A DNA stretch of 53,201 bases from an uncultured Bacteroidota bacterium (GCA_902791695.1 CADAWR010000016.1:1-53201), one strand, 5' to 3'. Shown: positions 17,267-25,423, counted from the first letter of the stretch. The notes: generated by a model not told the origin, from the sequence alone. Translations and numbers: made by a program.

Positions 17267-17340
17267 TGACTCCTGCAGGATTCAAACCTGCAACCTTCTG
17301 ATCCGTAGTCAGATGCTCTATTCAGTTGAGCTAAGGAGCC
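17267..17340 (-). tRNA. tRNA-Arg (anticodon ACG)
   Basis: A 74-base cloverleaf. The acceptor arm is GGCTCCT with AGGAGTC (one G-T pair) and discriminator A; the D arm contains TTAGCTCA. The anticodon stem TCTGA/TCAGA encloses the loop CTACGGA (anticodon ACG, whose A34 is normally deaminated to inosine by TadA). The T arm is GCAGG-TTTGAAT-CCTGC. No CCA is encoded. A promoter lies at 17380-17411 and a terminator directly follows, so it is a single-gene unit. Confidence 0.95.
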
Positions 17341-17379
17341 ATCTGGTTTTTCAAGGTCTCTCTTTCTTGAAAGCGGGTG

Positions 17380-17411
17380 CAAAAGTACTAACTTTTTAGA
17401 TACTGACCAAA
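17380..17411 (-). promoter_or_regulatory. Promoter of tRNA-Arg
   Basis: The minus strand reads TTTG at 17408-17411, a 20-base spacer, then TACTTTTG (17380-17387), matching the Bacteroidetes consensus. The predicted start, near 17374, is about 34 bases ahead of the mature tRNA 5' end. Confidence 0.75.
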
Positions 17412-17420
17412 CTTTTTTTT

Positions 17421-17455
17421 AGTTTTTAGTTCGGAGTTAGGGGTTATGAGTTGTA
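17421..17455. repeat. 7-bp tandem array (five units)
   Basis: Consecutive heptamers AGTTTTT, AGTTCGG, AGTTAGG, GGTTATG, AGTTGTA share the frame RGTTNNN. It lies between the GNAT gene end and the tRNA promoter. It is degenerate but in phase throughout; three other 7-bp arrays occur in the window. Confidence 0.55.
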
Positions 17456-17504
17456 TGTCAGTTTGTTGGAGTGGTAAAAAATTTCACCTTGCACCGTCCA
17501 ATTA

Positions 17505-18056
17505 TCACTTTACACCGTATACTTCGTGGTATAAGAGGTCGCGAATTTCGCAAAATTCGTCGTCGTCGAGTTCGTATTTCGACATCAAAATCATGGGCAC
17601 TGTGCGGCCGTCGTTGTGGTAGGAGGGCTGCTCGTAGGGTTGGGGGTTCTGGAAGAAGCCCATGGAGGCGTAGAACTCGAGCCGGTGGTCGGCTTCCTCG
17701 GTGTTGGGCAGTTCTATCTCTAGCACTACCTGTTCCTGCTGCTGCGAGAGGAAGTTGAGGAAGACGGCTTTGCCGAGTCCCTGGTTGCGGAGCTCTTCGT
17801 CGATGGCGAAATGCTCGACGTAGACGAGGTCTTCGAAGGTCCAGTAGGTGAGTATGCCTACCGGTTCGTCGCCGTTGGTGGCCACAAGGAAATGGAATTT
17901 GCCGGCATTTTTGTGGGTGGTTGTCGACTCAGTCGCCGCCATCCGCTGCCGGATGGTAGAGAAGGGGGGGCGTTCCTGCTCGGGGAACGCCTCTTCGAAG
18001 AGGTTTTGTGCAAAGTGCGGATGGTCGCTTTCTGCAAGGTTTGTGAGTGTAATCAT
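17505..18056 (-). CDS. GNAT-family N-acetyltransferase
   Basis: A 183-residue protein of the GNAT fold. The acetyl-CoA pyrophosphate loop is RNQGLGKAVFLNFL (about residues 90-103), preceded by the strand VYVEHFAIDEEL, and followed by the typical YASMGFFQNPQPYEQPSY segment of motif B. It transfers an acetyl group from acetyl-CoA to an unknown amine. It is the last gene of the run sigma factor, beta-barrel protein, acetyltransferase, two bases after the barrel gene, so it is likely co-transcribed. Confidence 0.87.
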   Translation of the reverse strand: MITLTNLAESDHPHFAQNLFEEAFPEQERPPFSTIRQRMAATESTTTHKNAGKFHFLVATNGDEPVGILTYWTFEDLVYVEHFAIDEELRNQGLGKAVFLNFLSQQQEQVVLEIELPNTEEADHRLEFYASMGFFQNPQPYEQPSYHNDGRTVPMILMSKYELDDDEFCEIRDLLYHEVYGVK

Positions 18057-18058
18057 CG

Positions 18059-18958
18059 CTATTGTATGAAACTGAAATTGTTAATCTCTATGCGGACGCC
18101 CAGGCTGTGGTGCCAGCCCCAGGCGGTGTAGTGCTGGAGGACAATGCGGTTCTGGGCGCAGGTGTAGCCGATTTTGAGGGCGCCGAGGCCCGGCACCTGG
18201 TAGCCGACGAGGAGGCTGGCGAAGAAGCCGTAGCCGATGCCGCCCTGGTTGATGTATTCGTAGCTGCCCACTCCGACGTCGGGGCTGTTGCCGTTCCAGC
18301 GGTCGAGGATGGAGTAGGAGTGGCCGTTTACTATTATTAAATTGTCTTTGACTTTGGTGTTGATGAGGCTTGCGCCGAGGTCGAGCTCAAGGTCGAGGGA
18401 GCGGGTGAGCGCCACGCTGCGTGTGATGGCGAAGTCGATGTTGATGCGGTCCTCGATGCCGGTGATGCCGCAAGGCACGTAGCGGTCGTAGCCGAGCTGG
18501 CCTGTGCCGTTGGTGGCGTCGAGGTTCCACTGGCCCTGGGCGCGTAGCTTGGCGAGGTCGAAGCGCAGGAGCCAGCCGAAGCCGCTGGCGTAGTCGTAGC
18601 GTATGCCGATGCCTATCTGGTAGGAGAGGCGGTAGTACATCTGCGGGTATTCGGCAATGATGAAGTCGCGCTCGGAGCCTACGGCGTCGCTGATGCGGCG
18701 GTTGGTGCGCAGATCCTGCCAGATCTCGTGGCCGTAGGTGTTGCTTTTGAGAATACGGTAGATGCCGCCAGCCTTGTCGGTGGCAGTGGGTCTGCCGGAA
18801 TAGAAGTTGGCGGTATTGTCTGATGACCAGTAGCCGTTGGCGTTTACGAAGACGCCGAGGCCGGTGTCGCGCTGACGGCTACTGGGGGGCTTGCCGTCGT
18901 CGGCGGTGGCCGATGCGGCAAGCATGGCGAGGGTGAGTATCAAGGCTATGTGCTTCAT
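18059..18958 (-). CDS. Outer-membrane beta-barrel protein (hypothetical)
   Basis: A 299-residue protein with a signal peptide (MKHIALILTLAMLAASATA) and alternating amphipathic strands rich in aromatic residues (MYYRLSYQIGIGIRYDYASGFGWLLRFDLAKL, YGFFASLLVGYQVPGLGALKIGYTCAQ, HHSLGVRIEINNFSFIQ). This pattern fits an outer-membrane barrel. No named family is recognised. The ATG overlaps the stop of the ECF sigma gene by four bases, in the place where an anti-sigma factor would usually be, so barrel and sigma factor may form a regulatory pair (inference). Confidence 0.75.
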   Translation of the reverse strand: MKHIALILTLAMLAASATADDGKPPSSRQRDTGLGVFVNANGYWSSDNTANFYSGRPTATDKAGGIYRILKSNTYGHEIWQDLRTNRRISDAVGSERDFIIAEYPQMYYRLSYQIGIGIRYDYASGFGWLLRFDLAKLRAQGQWNLDATNGTGQLGYDRYVPCGITGIEDRINIDFAITRSVALTRSLDLELDLGASLINTKVKDNLIIVNGHSYSILDRWNGNSPDVGVGSYEYINQGGIGYGFFASLLVGYQVPGLGALKIGYTCAQNRIVLQHYTAWGWHHSLGVRIEINNFSFIQ

Positions 18959-19560
18959 ACGATGCCTCCTTTCTCGCGGACGGTGACGGCGAGGAGCTCT
19001 TTGGCGCGCAGCAGGCGTATCTTTACGGTGCCCATGGGTATCTGCAGCGCGTTGGCTATTTCCTCGTAAGTCATGTCCTCGTAGTAGCGCATCTGGACGA
19101 TGGCACGGTAGGGCTCCTTGAGTTGGTCAACGATAGCCTTGAGGGCTTCGTCGCGCTCCATGCGGATGAGGGCCTCCTCGGGGTTGGGCTGGTTGGAGGG
19201 TATCTGTAGCTCCACGGTCTCGCCGTCGGCGTCGCGTGCGGCGCTGCTGAGGGGTACCGTCTGCAGGCGCTGGCGGCGCAGGTGGTCGATGTAGGTGTTG
19301 ACGCCTATGGTGTAGAGCCACGAACTGAAGGTGCCGGTGGGGGAGTAGCGGTGGAGCTGCATGAAGGCTTTGACAAAGGTCTCCATTGTGAGGTCGTCGG
19401 CAGTGACGGTGTTGCGCGTCATGCGCAGCAGCAGGGTGTACAGAGGCTCACGGTACGCCGACATAAGGTCGGCGTAGGCCTTGCGGTTGCCCTTGTCGCG
19501 TGCGGCGCATACGAGCTCGTAGTCGCGCTGCATACGGTCTGATGTCGCTGTGTTCTCCAC
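18955..19560 (-). CDS. ECF RNA polymerase sigma factor
   Basis: A 201-residue sigma-70 family protein with only regions 2 and 4. Region 2 is DDLTMETFVKAFMQLHRY, then FSSWLYTIGVNTYIDHLRRQR (about residues 55-97). Region 4 is LKEPYRAIVQMRYYEDMTYEEIANAL with the helix-turn-helix QIPMGTVKIRLLRAKELL (about 147-190). The linker of about 50 residues between them is acidic. No anti-sigma gene lies next to it; the downstream gene is a beta-barrel protein. The preceding GT2 gene ends 27 bases upstream across a 7-bp repeat array, so it may be read from the GT2 promoter. Confidence 0.93.
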   Translation of the reverse strand: MENTATSDRMQRDYELVCAARDKGNRKAYADLMSAYREPLYTLLLRMTRNTVTADDLTMETFVKAFMQLHRYSPTGTFSSWLYTIGVNTYIDHLRRQRLQTVPLSSAARDADGETVELQIPSNQPNPEEALIRMERDEALKAIVDQLKEPYRAIVQMRYYEDMTYEEIANALQIPMGTVKIRLLRAKELLAVTVREKGGIV

Positions 19561-19565
19561 CTGTC

Positions 19566-19593
19566 TGTAACCGGTAACCTTTATCCTTTACTT
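19566..19593. repeat. 7-bp tandem array (four units)
   Basis: Heptamers TGTAACC, GGTAACC, TTTATCC, TTTACTT span the gap between the GT2 gene and the ECF sigma gene and run into the last codons of GT2. The first units match those of the array at 50204-50231 (CGTAACC). Confidence 0.5.
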
Positions 19594-20757
19594 TTTGAAC
19601 TTTCTGTTGTTATGTAACGGCAAAAGTATCAAAATAGTATTTGCTATAATAAAATATATTTCCAGCAGTGGTGCGGCGAGGTGCACATAGCCGCCGTCGA
19701 AACGCTTGGTGAGCATGGAGAAGCTGATAATCTGCCAGGCCCATTTCAGCACCAGTGCGGCGGCCACGATGGGCCACGTGTATAGGCGGAAGACGAGCAG
19801 CAGTGCGGCAGCGGCATAGAAGGCCAGGTTGGCAGCAGGGAGCATCTCCTCGCCGATGCGGCTGGCGAGGCTGTGGCGGTTGCGTGTGGCCACGCGGTGG
19901 CGGCGGTCGTCATGCCACTGTGCGAAGCTCTTCTTGGGTTCGGCGTTGAGGCATGCATCGGGGGTGATGCACACGGCGGTATTGTGCTTGTCGGCGTTTT
20001 GGTAGACGAAGAGGTCGTCGCTGCCGTCGGCCACGTCGTAGTGGCGTATGAAGGCGCCCTGCTTGAAGAAGAAGGAGCGGCGGTAGCTGAGGTTGCGGCC
20101 CGAGCCGGTGTAAGGATGGCCGATGAGGGCGCTGCCGAGGTACTGGGCGCCATAGGCGAGGGCGTCATACTGCTGCAGTGCGCCAAGGAGGGTCTTGGTG
20201 CGTTTCACGCCGCAGTAGCCGAGCACTATCTGTGTCTCCTTGTCGCGGTAACCTTTCACCATGCCGCGTAGCCAGTTGAGGTTCTTGGGAGTGCAGTCGG
20301 GGTCGGCGAGCATGAGGATGTCGTTGGCAGCCGATTTGATGCCGATGCTGAGGGGATATTTTTTGCCCTGGAATAGGTTGACGTCCTCCTTGAAAGGTAC
20401 TATCTTGAGGTGCTTGTAGTAGTCATGGAGGAGCTTGAGCACGAACTGCGTGTCGTCCTGACTGAGGTAGTCCACCACCACGACCTCGAAGTTGGGGTAG
20501 TCCTGCTCCAGCAGGTATACGAGGTTTTCGCGCAACCATCCGGCGTCGTTGCGGGCGGTGAGCACCACGGACACTGGTGGAGTGTCGTCGTTGACCAGCG
20601 AACCGGTTGTTTTCACGACAGGCTTGTTGAGGCCGTAGCGTCCCACACGGAAGTGGTATAAGCCGTAGTAAATGCACAGATATATGAAAGCGGCTATAAG
20701 TGCCGCCGTCAGCACAATGGCATGAATGTCAGATAATAAGTGGCTAAAGGTTAGCAT
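19588..20757 (-). CDS. Membrane-bound family 2 glycosyltransferase
   Basis: A 389-residue protein. A hydrophobic N-terminal segment (HAIVLTAALIAAFIYLCIYYGLY) precedes a GT-A domain: PPVSVVLTARNDAGWLRENLVYLLEQDYPNFEVVVVDYLSQDDT, the D-x-D-like motif MLADPDCTPKN, GSGRNLSYRRSFFFK and WHDDRRHR. Two or three membrane spans close the protein (AAALLLVFRLYTWPIVAAALVLKWAW, YFIIANTILILLPL). It would use a nucleotide sugar on the cytoplasmic face to build a surface polysaccharide. I start at the ATG at 20755-20757; an upstream start at 20793 would include the -7 box at 20781-20788. Confidence 0.85.
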   Translation of the reverse strand: MLTFSHLLSDIHAIVLTAALIAAFIYLCIYYGLYHFRVGRYGLNKPVVKTTGSLVNDDTPPVSVVLTARNDAGWLRENLVYLLEQDYPNFEVVVVDYLSQDDTQFVLKLLHDYYKHLKIVPFKEDVNLFQGKKYPLSIGIKSAANDILMLADPDCTPKNLNWLRGMVKGYRDKETQIVLGYCGVKRTKTLLGALQQYDALAYGAQYLGSALIGHPYTGSGRNLSYRRSFFFKQGAFIRHYDVADGSDDLFVYQNADKHNTAVCITPDACLNAEPKKSFAQWHDDRRHRVATRNRHSLASRIGEEMLPAANLAFYAAAALLLVFRLYTWPIVAAALVLKWAWQIISFSMLTKRFDGGYVHLAAPLLEIYFIIANTILILLPLHNNRKFKK

Positions 20758-20780
20758 GCTTGCACTTTGTTTTGAAAGTA

Positions 20781-20788
20781 CAAAAGTA
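20781..20788 (-). promoter_or_regulatory. -7 box (TACTTTTG) of the GT2 gene
   Basis: The minus strand reads TACTTTTG, identical to the -7 box of tRNA-Arg and tgt. The start would be near 20775, some 18 bases before the ATG at 20757. No clear -33 TTTG is seen. Confidence 0.55.
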
Positions 20789-20850
20789 CGCAATAATACA
20801 TTGTTCGCGTGTGCTGGCGCGGAATAGATTTCAACAATTATTCAACAAGC

Positions 20851-21954
20851 CTACAGGCGGCGCCCCAGATTGGGCAGCATGGAGGCCTTCCATGCGGCGT
20901 AGTCGCCGGCAATGATATGGCGGCGCGCTTCTCCTACGAGCCACAGGTAGAACTTCAGGTTGACGATGGAGCATATTTGGAGCCCCAGTATCTCTTCGGC
21001 GCGGATGAGGTGGTGGAGATAGGCGAGGGTGTAATCTTTGTAGATGGGCTCGAAGCATGTCTCCCACTTCTTGTTCTTGATGTTGATGGTGCCTTCGGCG
21101 GTGAAAAGCAGTCCGTTGCGGCCGTTGCGGGTTGGCATCACGCAGTCGAACATATCCACGCCGCGCTCAATGGCTTCCAGCAGGTTCTGCGGTGTCCCCA
21201 CACCCATGAGGTAGCGTGGTCGATCCTTGGGCAGGATGGCGTTGACGACCTCTATCATCTTGTACATCACCTCAGTGGGTTCGCCCACGGCCAGACCGCC
21301 GATGGCGCATCCTTCGGGTTCCTTGGAGGCTATGTATTCGGCCGATATCTTGCGCAGGTCCTCGTACTGGCAGCCCTGCACGATGGGGAACAGCGCCTGG
21401 TGGTGGCCGTAGAGGGGTTCAGTCTCGTTGAAGCGCTTTATGCAACGGTCGAGCCAACGGTGCGTAAGTTCCATGGATTTCTGTGCGTAACGGTGGTCGC
21501 TGTCGCCCGGGGCGCACTCGTCGAAAGCCATCATGATGTCGGCACCGATGATGCGCTGTATATCCATCACGTTCTCCGGTGTGAAGAGGTGCTTGCTGCC
21601 GTCGATATGGCTGCGGAATGTGCAGCCCTCTTCCTTGATCTTGCGGTTGTCGGCCAGCGAGAAGACCTGGAAGCCGCCGCTGTCGGTCAGTATGGGGCGT
21701 TCCCACGCGTTGAACTTGTGCAGACCTCCCGCCTGCCGCAGGATGTCGCATCCGGGGCGCAAATACAGATGGTAGGTGTTGCCTAGAATAATCTGTGCGC
21801 CAATCTCTTCGCGCAGTTCGTGCTGGTGCACGGCCTTCACGGTGCCGGCGGTGCCGACGGGCATGAAGATGGGCGTCTGGATGTCGCCGTGGTCGGTATG
21901 TATCACACCTGCACGGGCATCGCCGCAGGTGGCGTTGAGGTCGAAAGTCAGCAT
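20851..21954 (-). CDS. tgt: tRNA-guanine transglycosylase
   Basis: A 367-residue enzyme that exchanges guanine 34 of GUN-anticodon tRNAs for a queuine precursor. Hallmarks are PVGTAGTVKAV, the general acid/base Asp91 in TDSGGFQVFSL, GGLAVGEP, and the nucleophile region GVDMFDCVMPTRNGRNG (Asp270). The usual CxCxxC...H zinc site that precedes AYLHHL is not present; the equivalent stretch is WETCFEPIYKDYTLAYLHHL with only one Cys, plus a Cys in LQICSI. Length is otherwise normal. It is divergent from truA, another tRNA modification gene, and shares the 105-base promoter region. Confidence 0.95.
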   Translation of the reverse strand: MLTFDLNATCGDARAGVIHTDHGDIQTPIFMPVGTAGTVKAVHQHELREEIGAQIILGNTYHLYLRPGCDILRQAGGLHKFNAWERPILTDSGGFQVFSLADNRKIKEEGCTFRSHIDGSKHLFTPENVMDIQRIIGADIMMAFDECAPGDSDHRYAQKSMELTHRWLDRCIKRFNETEPLYGHHQALFPIVQGCQYEDLRKISAEYIASKEPEGCAIGGLAVGEPTEVMYKMIEVVNAILPKDRPRYLMGVGTPQNLLEAIERGVDMFDCVMPTRNGRNGLLFTAEGTINIKNKKWETCFEPIYKDYTLAYLHHLIRAEEILGLQICSIVNLKFYLWLVGEARRHIIAGDYAAWKASMLPNLGRRL

Positions 21955-21980
21955 GTCTCCAAGGGGCTGTTTTGAGAGTG

Positions 21981-21988
21981 CAAAAGTA
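21981..21988 (-). promoter_or_regulatory. -7 box (TACTTTTG) of tgt
   Basis: The minus strand reads TACTTTTG 26 bases upstream of the tgt ATG (21952-21954). A weak TTAG lies near the -33 position. It is set back-to-back with the truA promoter. Confidence 0.6.
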
Positions 21989-22017
21989 CGAAATTAGTTC
22001 GGTATGCTAAAAAATAT

Positions 22018-22048
22018 TTTGTCACCTTGTTGATTTTATGTATCTTTG
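22018..22048 (+). promoter_or_regulatory. Promoter of the truA-prmA-topB operon
   Basis: TTTG at 22018-22021, a 19-base spacer, and TATCTTTG at 22041-22048 give a full consensus match. Transcription would begin about 22054-22056, only four to six bases before the truA ATG at 22060, so the message is close to leaderless. This box also decides the start: frames extended to 22027 would begin inside the promoter. Confidence 0.8.
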
Positions 22049-22059
22049 CATCCTGTTTT

Positions 22060-22794
22060 ATGGGACGCTATTTTATACATCTGGCCTATAATGGAGCCAA
22101 TTACAATGGCTGGCAGACGCAACCGGAACTGCCTACGGTGCAGGAGACGCTGGAAAAGGCTCTCACCACGCTGTTGCGTCAGCCCATAGCCGTTGTCGGC
22201 TGTGGTCGCACCGACACCGGCGTGCACGCCAGCGACTTCTACGCCCATATGGTTGTTGATGGGGAGTTGCCTGACAATTTGACCTTCAAGCTCAACAACC
22301 TGCTGCCGCCCGACATTGTTATTTATGATATCTTCCCCGTGGCCGACAACGCCCATGCACGCTTCGACGCCACTGCCCGCACCTATCAGTATCATGTCAG
22401 CGACCGCCGCCTGCCGTTCCGCCAGGGACAGTACTGCCGCATCTACTACAAGCCCGACCTTGAGCTGATGAACGAAGCCGCACGTATGCTTATGGAATAT
22501 GAGGATTTCACCTCCTTCGCCAAGTTGCACACGCAGGTGAAGACCAACATCTGTCACCTCACGCGTGCCGACTGGGCCGAAGAGGATGGCGGCTGGGTCT
22601 TCACCATCCGCAGCAACCGATTCCTGCGCAACATGGTGCGCTCGATGACCGGCACACTGCTCGACGTGGGGCGCGGCAAGCTCTCGCTCGATGGGCTACG
22701 GGAGATAATAGAGCGCAAAGACCGCTGTGCCGCAGGGGTGAGTATGCCTGCCTGCGGACTTTTCCTTACCAAAGTTGAATATCCATACCTATGA
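22060..22794 (+). CDS. truA: tRNA pseudouridine(38-40) synthase
   Basis: A 244-residue TruA. It isomerises uridines 38-40 in the anticodon arm. The catalytic Asp52 lies in GCGRTDTGVHASDF; other family features are the opening RYFIHLAYNGANYNGWQTQ, ARFDATARTYQYHV, and the closing RSNRFLRNMVRSMTGTLLDVGRG. The ATG at 22060 gives the normal N-terminus and lies just past the promoter. The stop overlaps the prmA ATG by four bases. Confidence 0.96.
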   Translation: MGRYFIHLAYNGANYNGWQTQPELPTVQETLEKALTTLLRQPIAVVGCGRTDTGVHASDFYAHMVVDGELPDNLTFKLNNLLPPDIVIYDIFPVADNAHARFDATARTYQYHVSDRRLPFRQGQYCRIYYKPDLELMNEAARMLMEYEDFTSFAKLHTQVKTNICHLTRADWAEEDGGWVFTIRSNRFLRNMVRSMTGTLLDVGRGKLSLDGLREIIERKDRCAAGVSMPACGLFLTKVEYPYL

Positions 22795-23621
22795 AATATA
22801 TTGAAGTAACCTTTTCGATGGACGACACCGGTGTGTTTCGCGACATGCTGGTGGACACCTTGGGCAACGAAGGCCCGTACGAGAGCTTCGTGGAGACCCC
22901 CGACGGTCTGAAAGCCTATGTGCAGAAGGAGAAGTACGACCCACACTATCTGGCCGTTGTGGCCGAGACTTTTCCCCTGCCGCTGAAGTACAAGGCCGAG
23001 GAAATGGAGGACAAGGACTGGAACGCAGAGTGGGAGAAAGAGCACAAGGCTGTCCTCGTGCAGTACGACGGCGGCAGCGTCTGGGTGCGTGCACCATTCC
23101 ACCCACACCGTACCGACGTTGACTATGAGCTCATCATTGAGCCCAAAATGAGCTTCGGCACCGCCCATCACCCCACCACCTACATGATGCTCAGCTATGT
23201 GGCCGAGCTCGACATGAAGGATAAACGGGTTCTCGATATGGGCTGCGGCACCGCCGTGCTGGGCATACTGGCCAAGATGCGCGGTGCGGCATACGTCGAG
23301 GGTATCGACATCGACGAGTGGGCCTTCAGCAATGCCCGCGAGAACGCTGCCTCCAACGGCGTTGAGCTTACATTCAAGCTCGGTGGTGCAACCGCCATAC
23401 AGGGCTCTTTCGACGTCATTCTGGCTAATATCAACCGTAACATACTCCTTGCCGACATGGGGCGCTACGCTGCCGCCCTCAACCCTGGCGGTACACTGCT
23501 GCTCAGTGGTTTCTACGAGGCCGACGAAGGGGCGCTCATAGCCAAGGCCAACGAACTGGGTATGGTGCTCAAGGACAAGAAAAACCGCGACGGCTGGTCG
23601 TCGCTCCGACTGGTGAAATGA
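22791..23621 (+). CDS. prmA: Ribosomal protein L11 methyltransferase
   Basis: A 276-residue class I SAM methyltransferase that methylates ribosomal protein L11. The N-terminal substrate-recognition domain (about residues 1-90) includes MEDKDWNAEWEKEHKAVLV. The SAM site is KRVLDMGCGTAVLGILAKMRGA followed by GIDIDEWAFSNARENAASNGV, and the catalytic-loop signature is FDVILANINRNILL. FGTAHHPTTYMML corresponds to the conserved FGTGxHxTT motif with Ala in place of Gly. It overlaps truA and topB by four bases at each end, so translation is probably coupled. Confidence 0.95.
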   Translation: MKYIEVTFSMDDTGVFRDMLVDTLGNEGPYESFVETPDGLKAYVQKEKYDPHYLAVVAETFPLPLKYKAEEMEDKDWNAEWEKEHKAVLVQYDGGSVWVRAPFHPHRTDVDYELIIEPKMSFGTAHHPTTYMMLSYVAELDMKDKRVLDMGCGTAVLGILAKMRGAAYVEGIDIDEWAFSNARENAASNGVELTFKLGGATAIQGSFDVILANINRNILLADMGRYAAALNPGGTLLLSGFYEADEGALIAKANELGMVLKDKKNRDGWSSLRLVK

Positions 23622-25423
23622 TAGTCTGTATCGCTGAGAAGCCAAGTGTGGCGCGCGAGATTGCCAAGGTGCTGGGTGCCAACACCTCGCACGAGGGCTA
23701 CATGGAGGGCAACGGCTACCAGGTGACGTGGACCTACGGTCACCTCTGCACCCTCAAGGAGCCGCAGGACTACTGTGACCAGTGGCGCCGCTGGTCGTTG
23801 TCGGCGCTACCCATGGTGCCGCCGCGTTTCGGCATCAAGCTCATCGAAAACGACGGCTACAAGAAGCAGTTTGCTGTCATCGAGCGCCTTATGCAGGCCG
23901 CCGACGGTATCGTCAACTGCGGCGATGCCGGCCAGGAGGGCGAGCTCATCCAGCGCTGGGTGATGCAGAAAGCCAAAGCCACCTGCCCCGTGCAGCGCCT
24001 GTGGGTCAGCAGCCTCACCGAGGAGGCTATCCGTGAGGCATTTGCCAACCTCAAGCCGCAGTCGGAATACCAGAGCCTCTACGAAGCGGGCCTCTGTCGC
24101 GCCATAGGCGACTGGCTGCTCGGCATGAACGCCACGCGTCTCTACACCCTCCGTTTTGCCACTGCCAAGGGGCAGGTGCTCAGCATCGGCCGCGTGCAGA
24201 CCCCGACGCTGGCCATGATTGTCAAGCGCCACTTCGAGATAACCAACTTCAAACCAGAGAAATACTGGGTGCTCACCACCCTCTACCGCGGTGCCACCTT
24301 CTCCTCCACCAAGGGCAAGATAAAGAAGCCCGATGAGGGTCAGGCGGCACTTGATGCCGTCAAGGGCAAGGACTTCACGGTCACCGACATACAGCAGAAA
24401 GCCGGCACCGAGGCGCCGCCGCGCCTGTTCGACCTCACCTCGCTGCAGGTGGAGTGCAACAAGAAGTACTCCTTCTCGGCCGACGACACGCTGAAGCACA
24501 TACAGAGCCTCTACGAGAAGAAGCTCACCACCTACCCCCGTGTTGACACCACCTTCCTCAGCGACGACGTCTATGCCAAGTGTCCGCAGATACTGCAGGG
24601 CATTGTGCCCTATGCGCCGCTCATACAGCCCCTTATGGGCAAGAAGCTAAAGAAGAGCAAGAAGGTCTTCGACACCTCGAAGGTCACCGACCACCACGCC
24701 ATCATACCCACCGGCATGAACCCCCAGAACGTCAGTCTGACGACCGACGAGAAGCGCGTCTACGACCTCGTGGCACGCCGTTTCATAGCCGTCTTCTACC
24801 CCGACTGCAAGTTCAGCACCACCACCGTGATGGGGGAAGTGGAGGCATTGGAATTCAAGGCTACCGGCAAGCAGATACTCGACCAGGGCTGGCGCGCCGT
24901 CTTCGGTGGTCAGGGCACCACCGCCGACGATGAGAGCAAGAAGGAAGACGACGAGCAGGTGCTGCCCAATTTCGAGAAAGGCGAGCACGGCCCCCACGAG
25001 CCGAGCCTCACGGAAAAGCAGACCACGCCCCCCAAGCCGTACACCGAGGCCACCCTCTTGCGCGCCATGGAGACCGCGGGCAAGACTGTCGACAACGAGG
25101 AGCTGCGCGACGCCCTCAAAGCCAACGGCATCGGCCGCCCGTCGACACGCGCCGCCATCATCGAGACCCTCTACAAGCGCCAGTATATCCGCAAGGTGCG
25201 CAAGAGCCTCGAACCCACGCCCACCGGCATAGCCCTCATCGGCGTCATCAACGAAGAGCTCCTCAAGAGCGCCGAGCTCACCGGCCAATGGGAGAAGAAG
25301 CTGCGCGACATAGAGGCGCACAAGTACTCCGCGGCGCAGTTCATCGACGAGCTCAAGCAGATGACCGCCCAGGTGGTGCAGGAGGTGATGAGCGACGGCT
25401 CGCGCCGCATGCAGCTGCAATAG
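23618..25423 (+). CDS. topB: DNA topoisomerase III (type IA)
   Basis: A 601-residue type IA topoisomerase that relaxes and decatenates DNA through a 5'-phosphotyrosine link. The Toprim domain opens MIVCIAEKPSVAREIAKVLG (Glu7) and contains NCGDAGQEGEL (Asp103, Glu107), where the usual DxDxE reads D-A-G-Q-E. The catalytic Tyr306 lies in TTYPRVDT; later motifs are KVTDHHAIIPTG, ATLLRAME and GIGRPSTRAAIIE. No C-terminal zinc fingers are present. Its position behind truA and prmA argues for a housekeeping gene and not a mobile-element topoisomerase. It is the last gene of the operon. Confidence 0.93.
   Translation: MIVCIAEKPSVAREIAKVLGANTSHEGYMEGNGYQVTWTYGHLCTLKEPQDYCDQWRRWSLSALPMVPPRFGIKLIENDGYKKQFAVIERLMQAADGIVNCGDAGQEGELIQRWVMQKAKATCPVQRLWVSSLTEEAIREAFANLKPQSEYQSLYEAGLCRAIGDWLLGMNATRLYTLRFATAKGQVLSIGRVQTPTLAMIVKRHFEITNFKPEKYWVLTTLYRGATFSSTKGKIKKPDEGQAALDAVKGKDFTVTDIQQKAGTEAPPRLFDLTSLQVECNKKYSFSADDTLKHIQSLYEKKLTTYPRVDTTFLSDDVYAKCPQILQGIVPYAPLIQPLMGKKLKKSKKVFDTSKVTDHHAIIPTGMNPQNVSLTTDEKRVYDLVARRFIAVFYPDCKFSTTTVMGEVEALEFKATGKQILDQGWRAVFGGQGTTADDESKKEDDEQVLPNFEKGEHGPHEPSLTEKQTTPPKPYTEATLLRAMETAGKTVDNEELRDALKANGIGRPSTRAAIIETLYKRQYIRKVRKSLEPTPTGIALIGVINEELLKSAELTGQWEKKLRDIEAHKYSAAQFIDELKQMTAQVVQEVMSDGSRRMQLQ

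Noticed and set aside
16815-17382. Two minus-strand open frames rich in PPSHLRPTSV repeats, one crossing the tRNA
   Set aside because: They are the translation of the 11-bp array (33 bases make 11 codons) and of the tRNA gene; no start signal or family likeness.
23618-25423. topB as a marker of an integrative conjugative element
   Set aside because: It is translationally coupled to truA and prmA, and no integrase, relaxase or tra genes are present.
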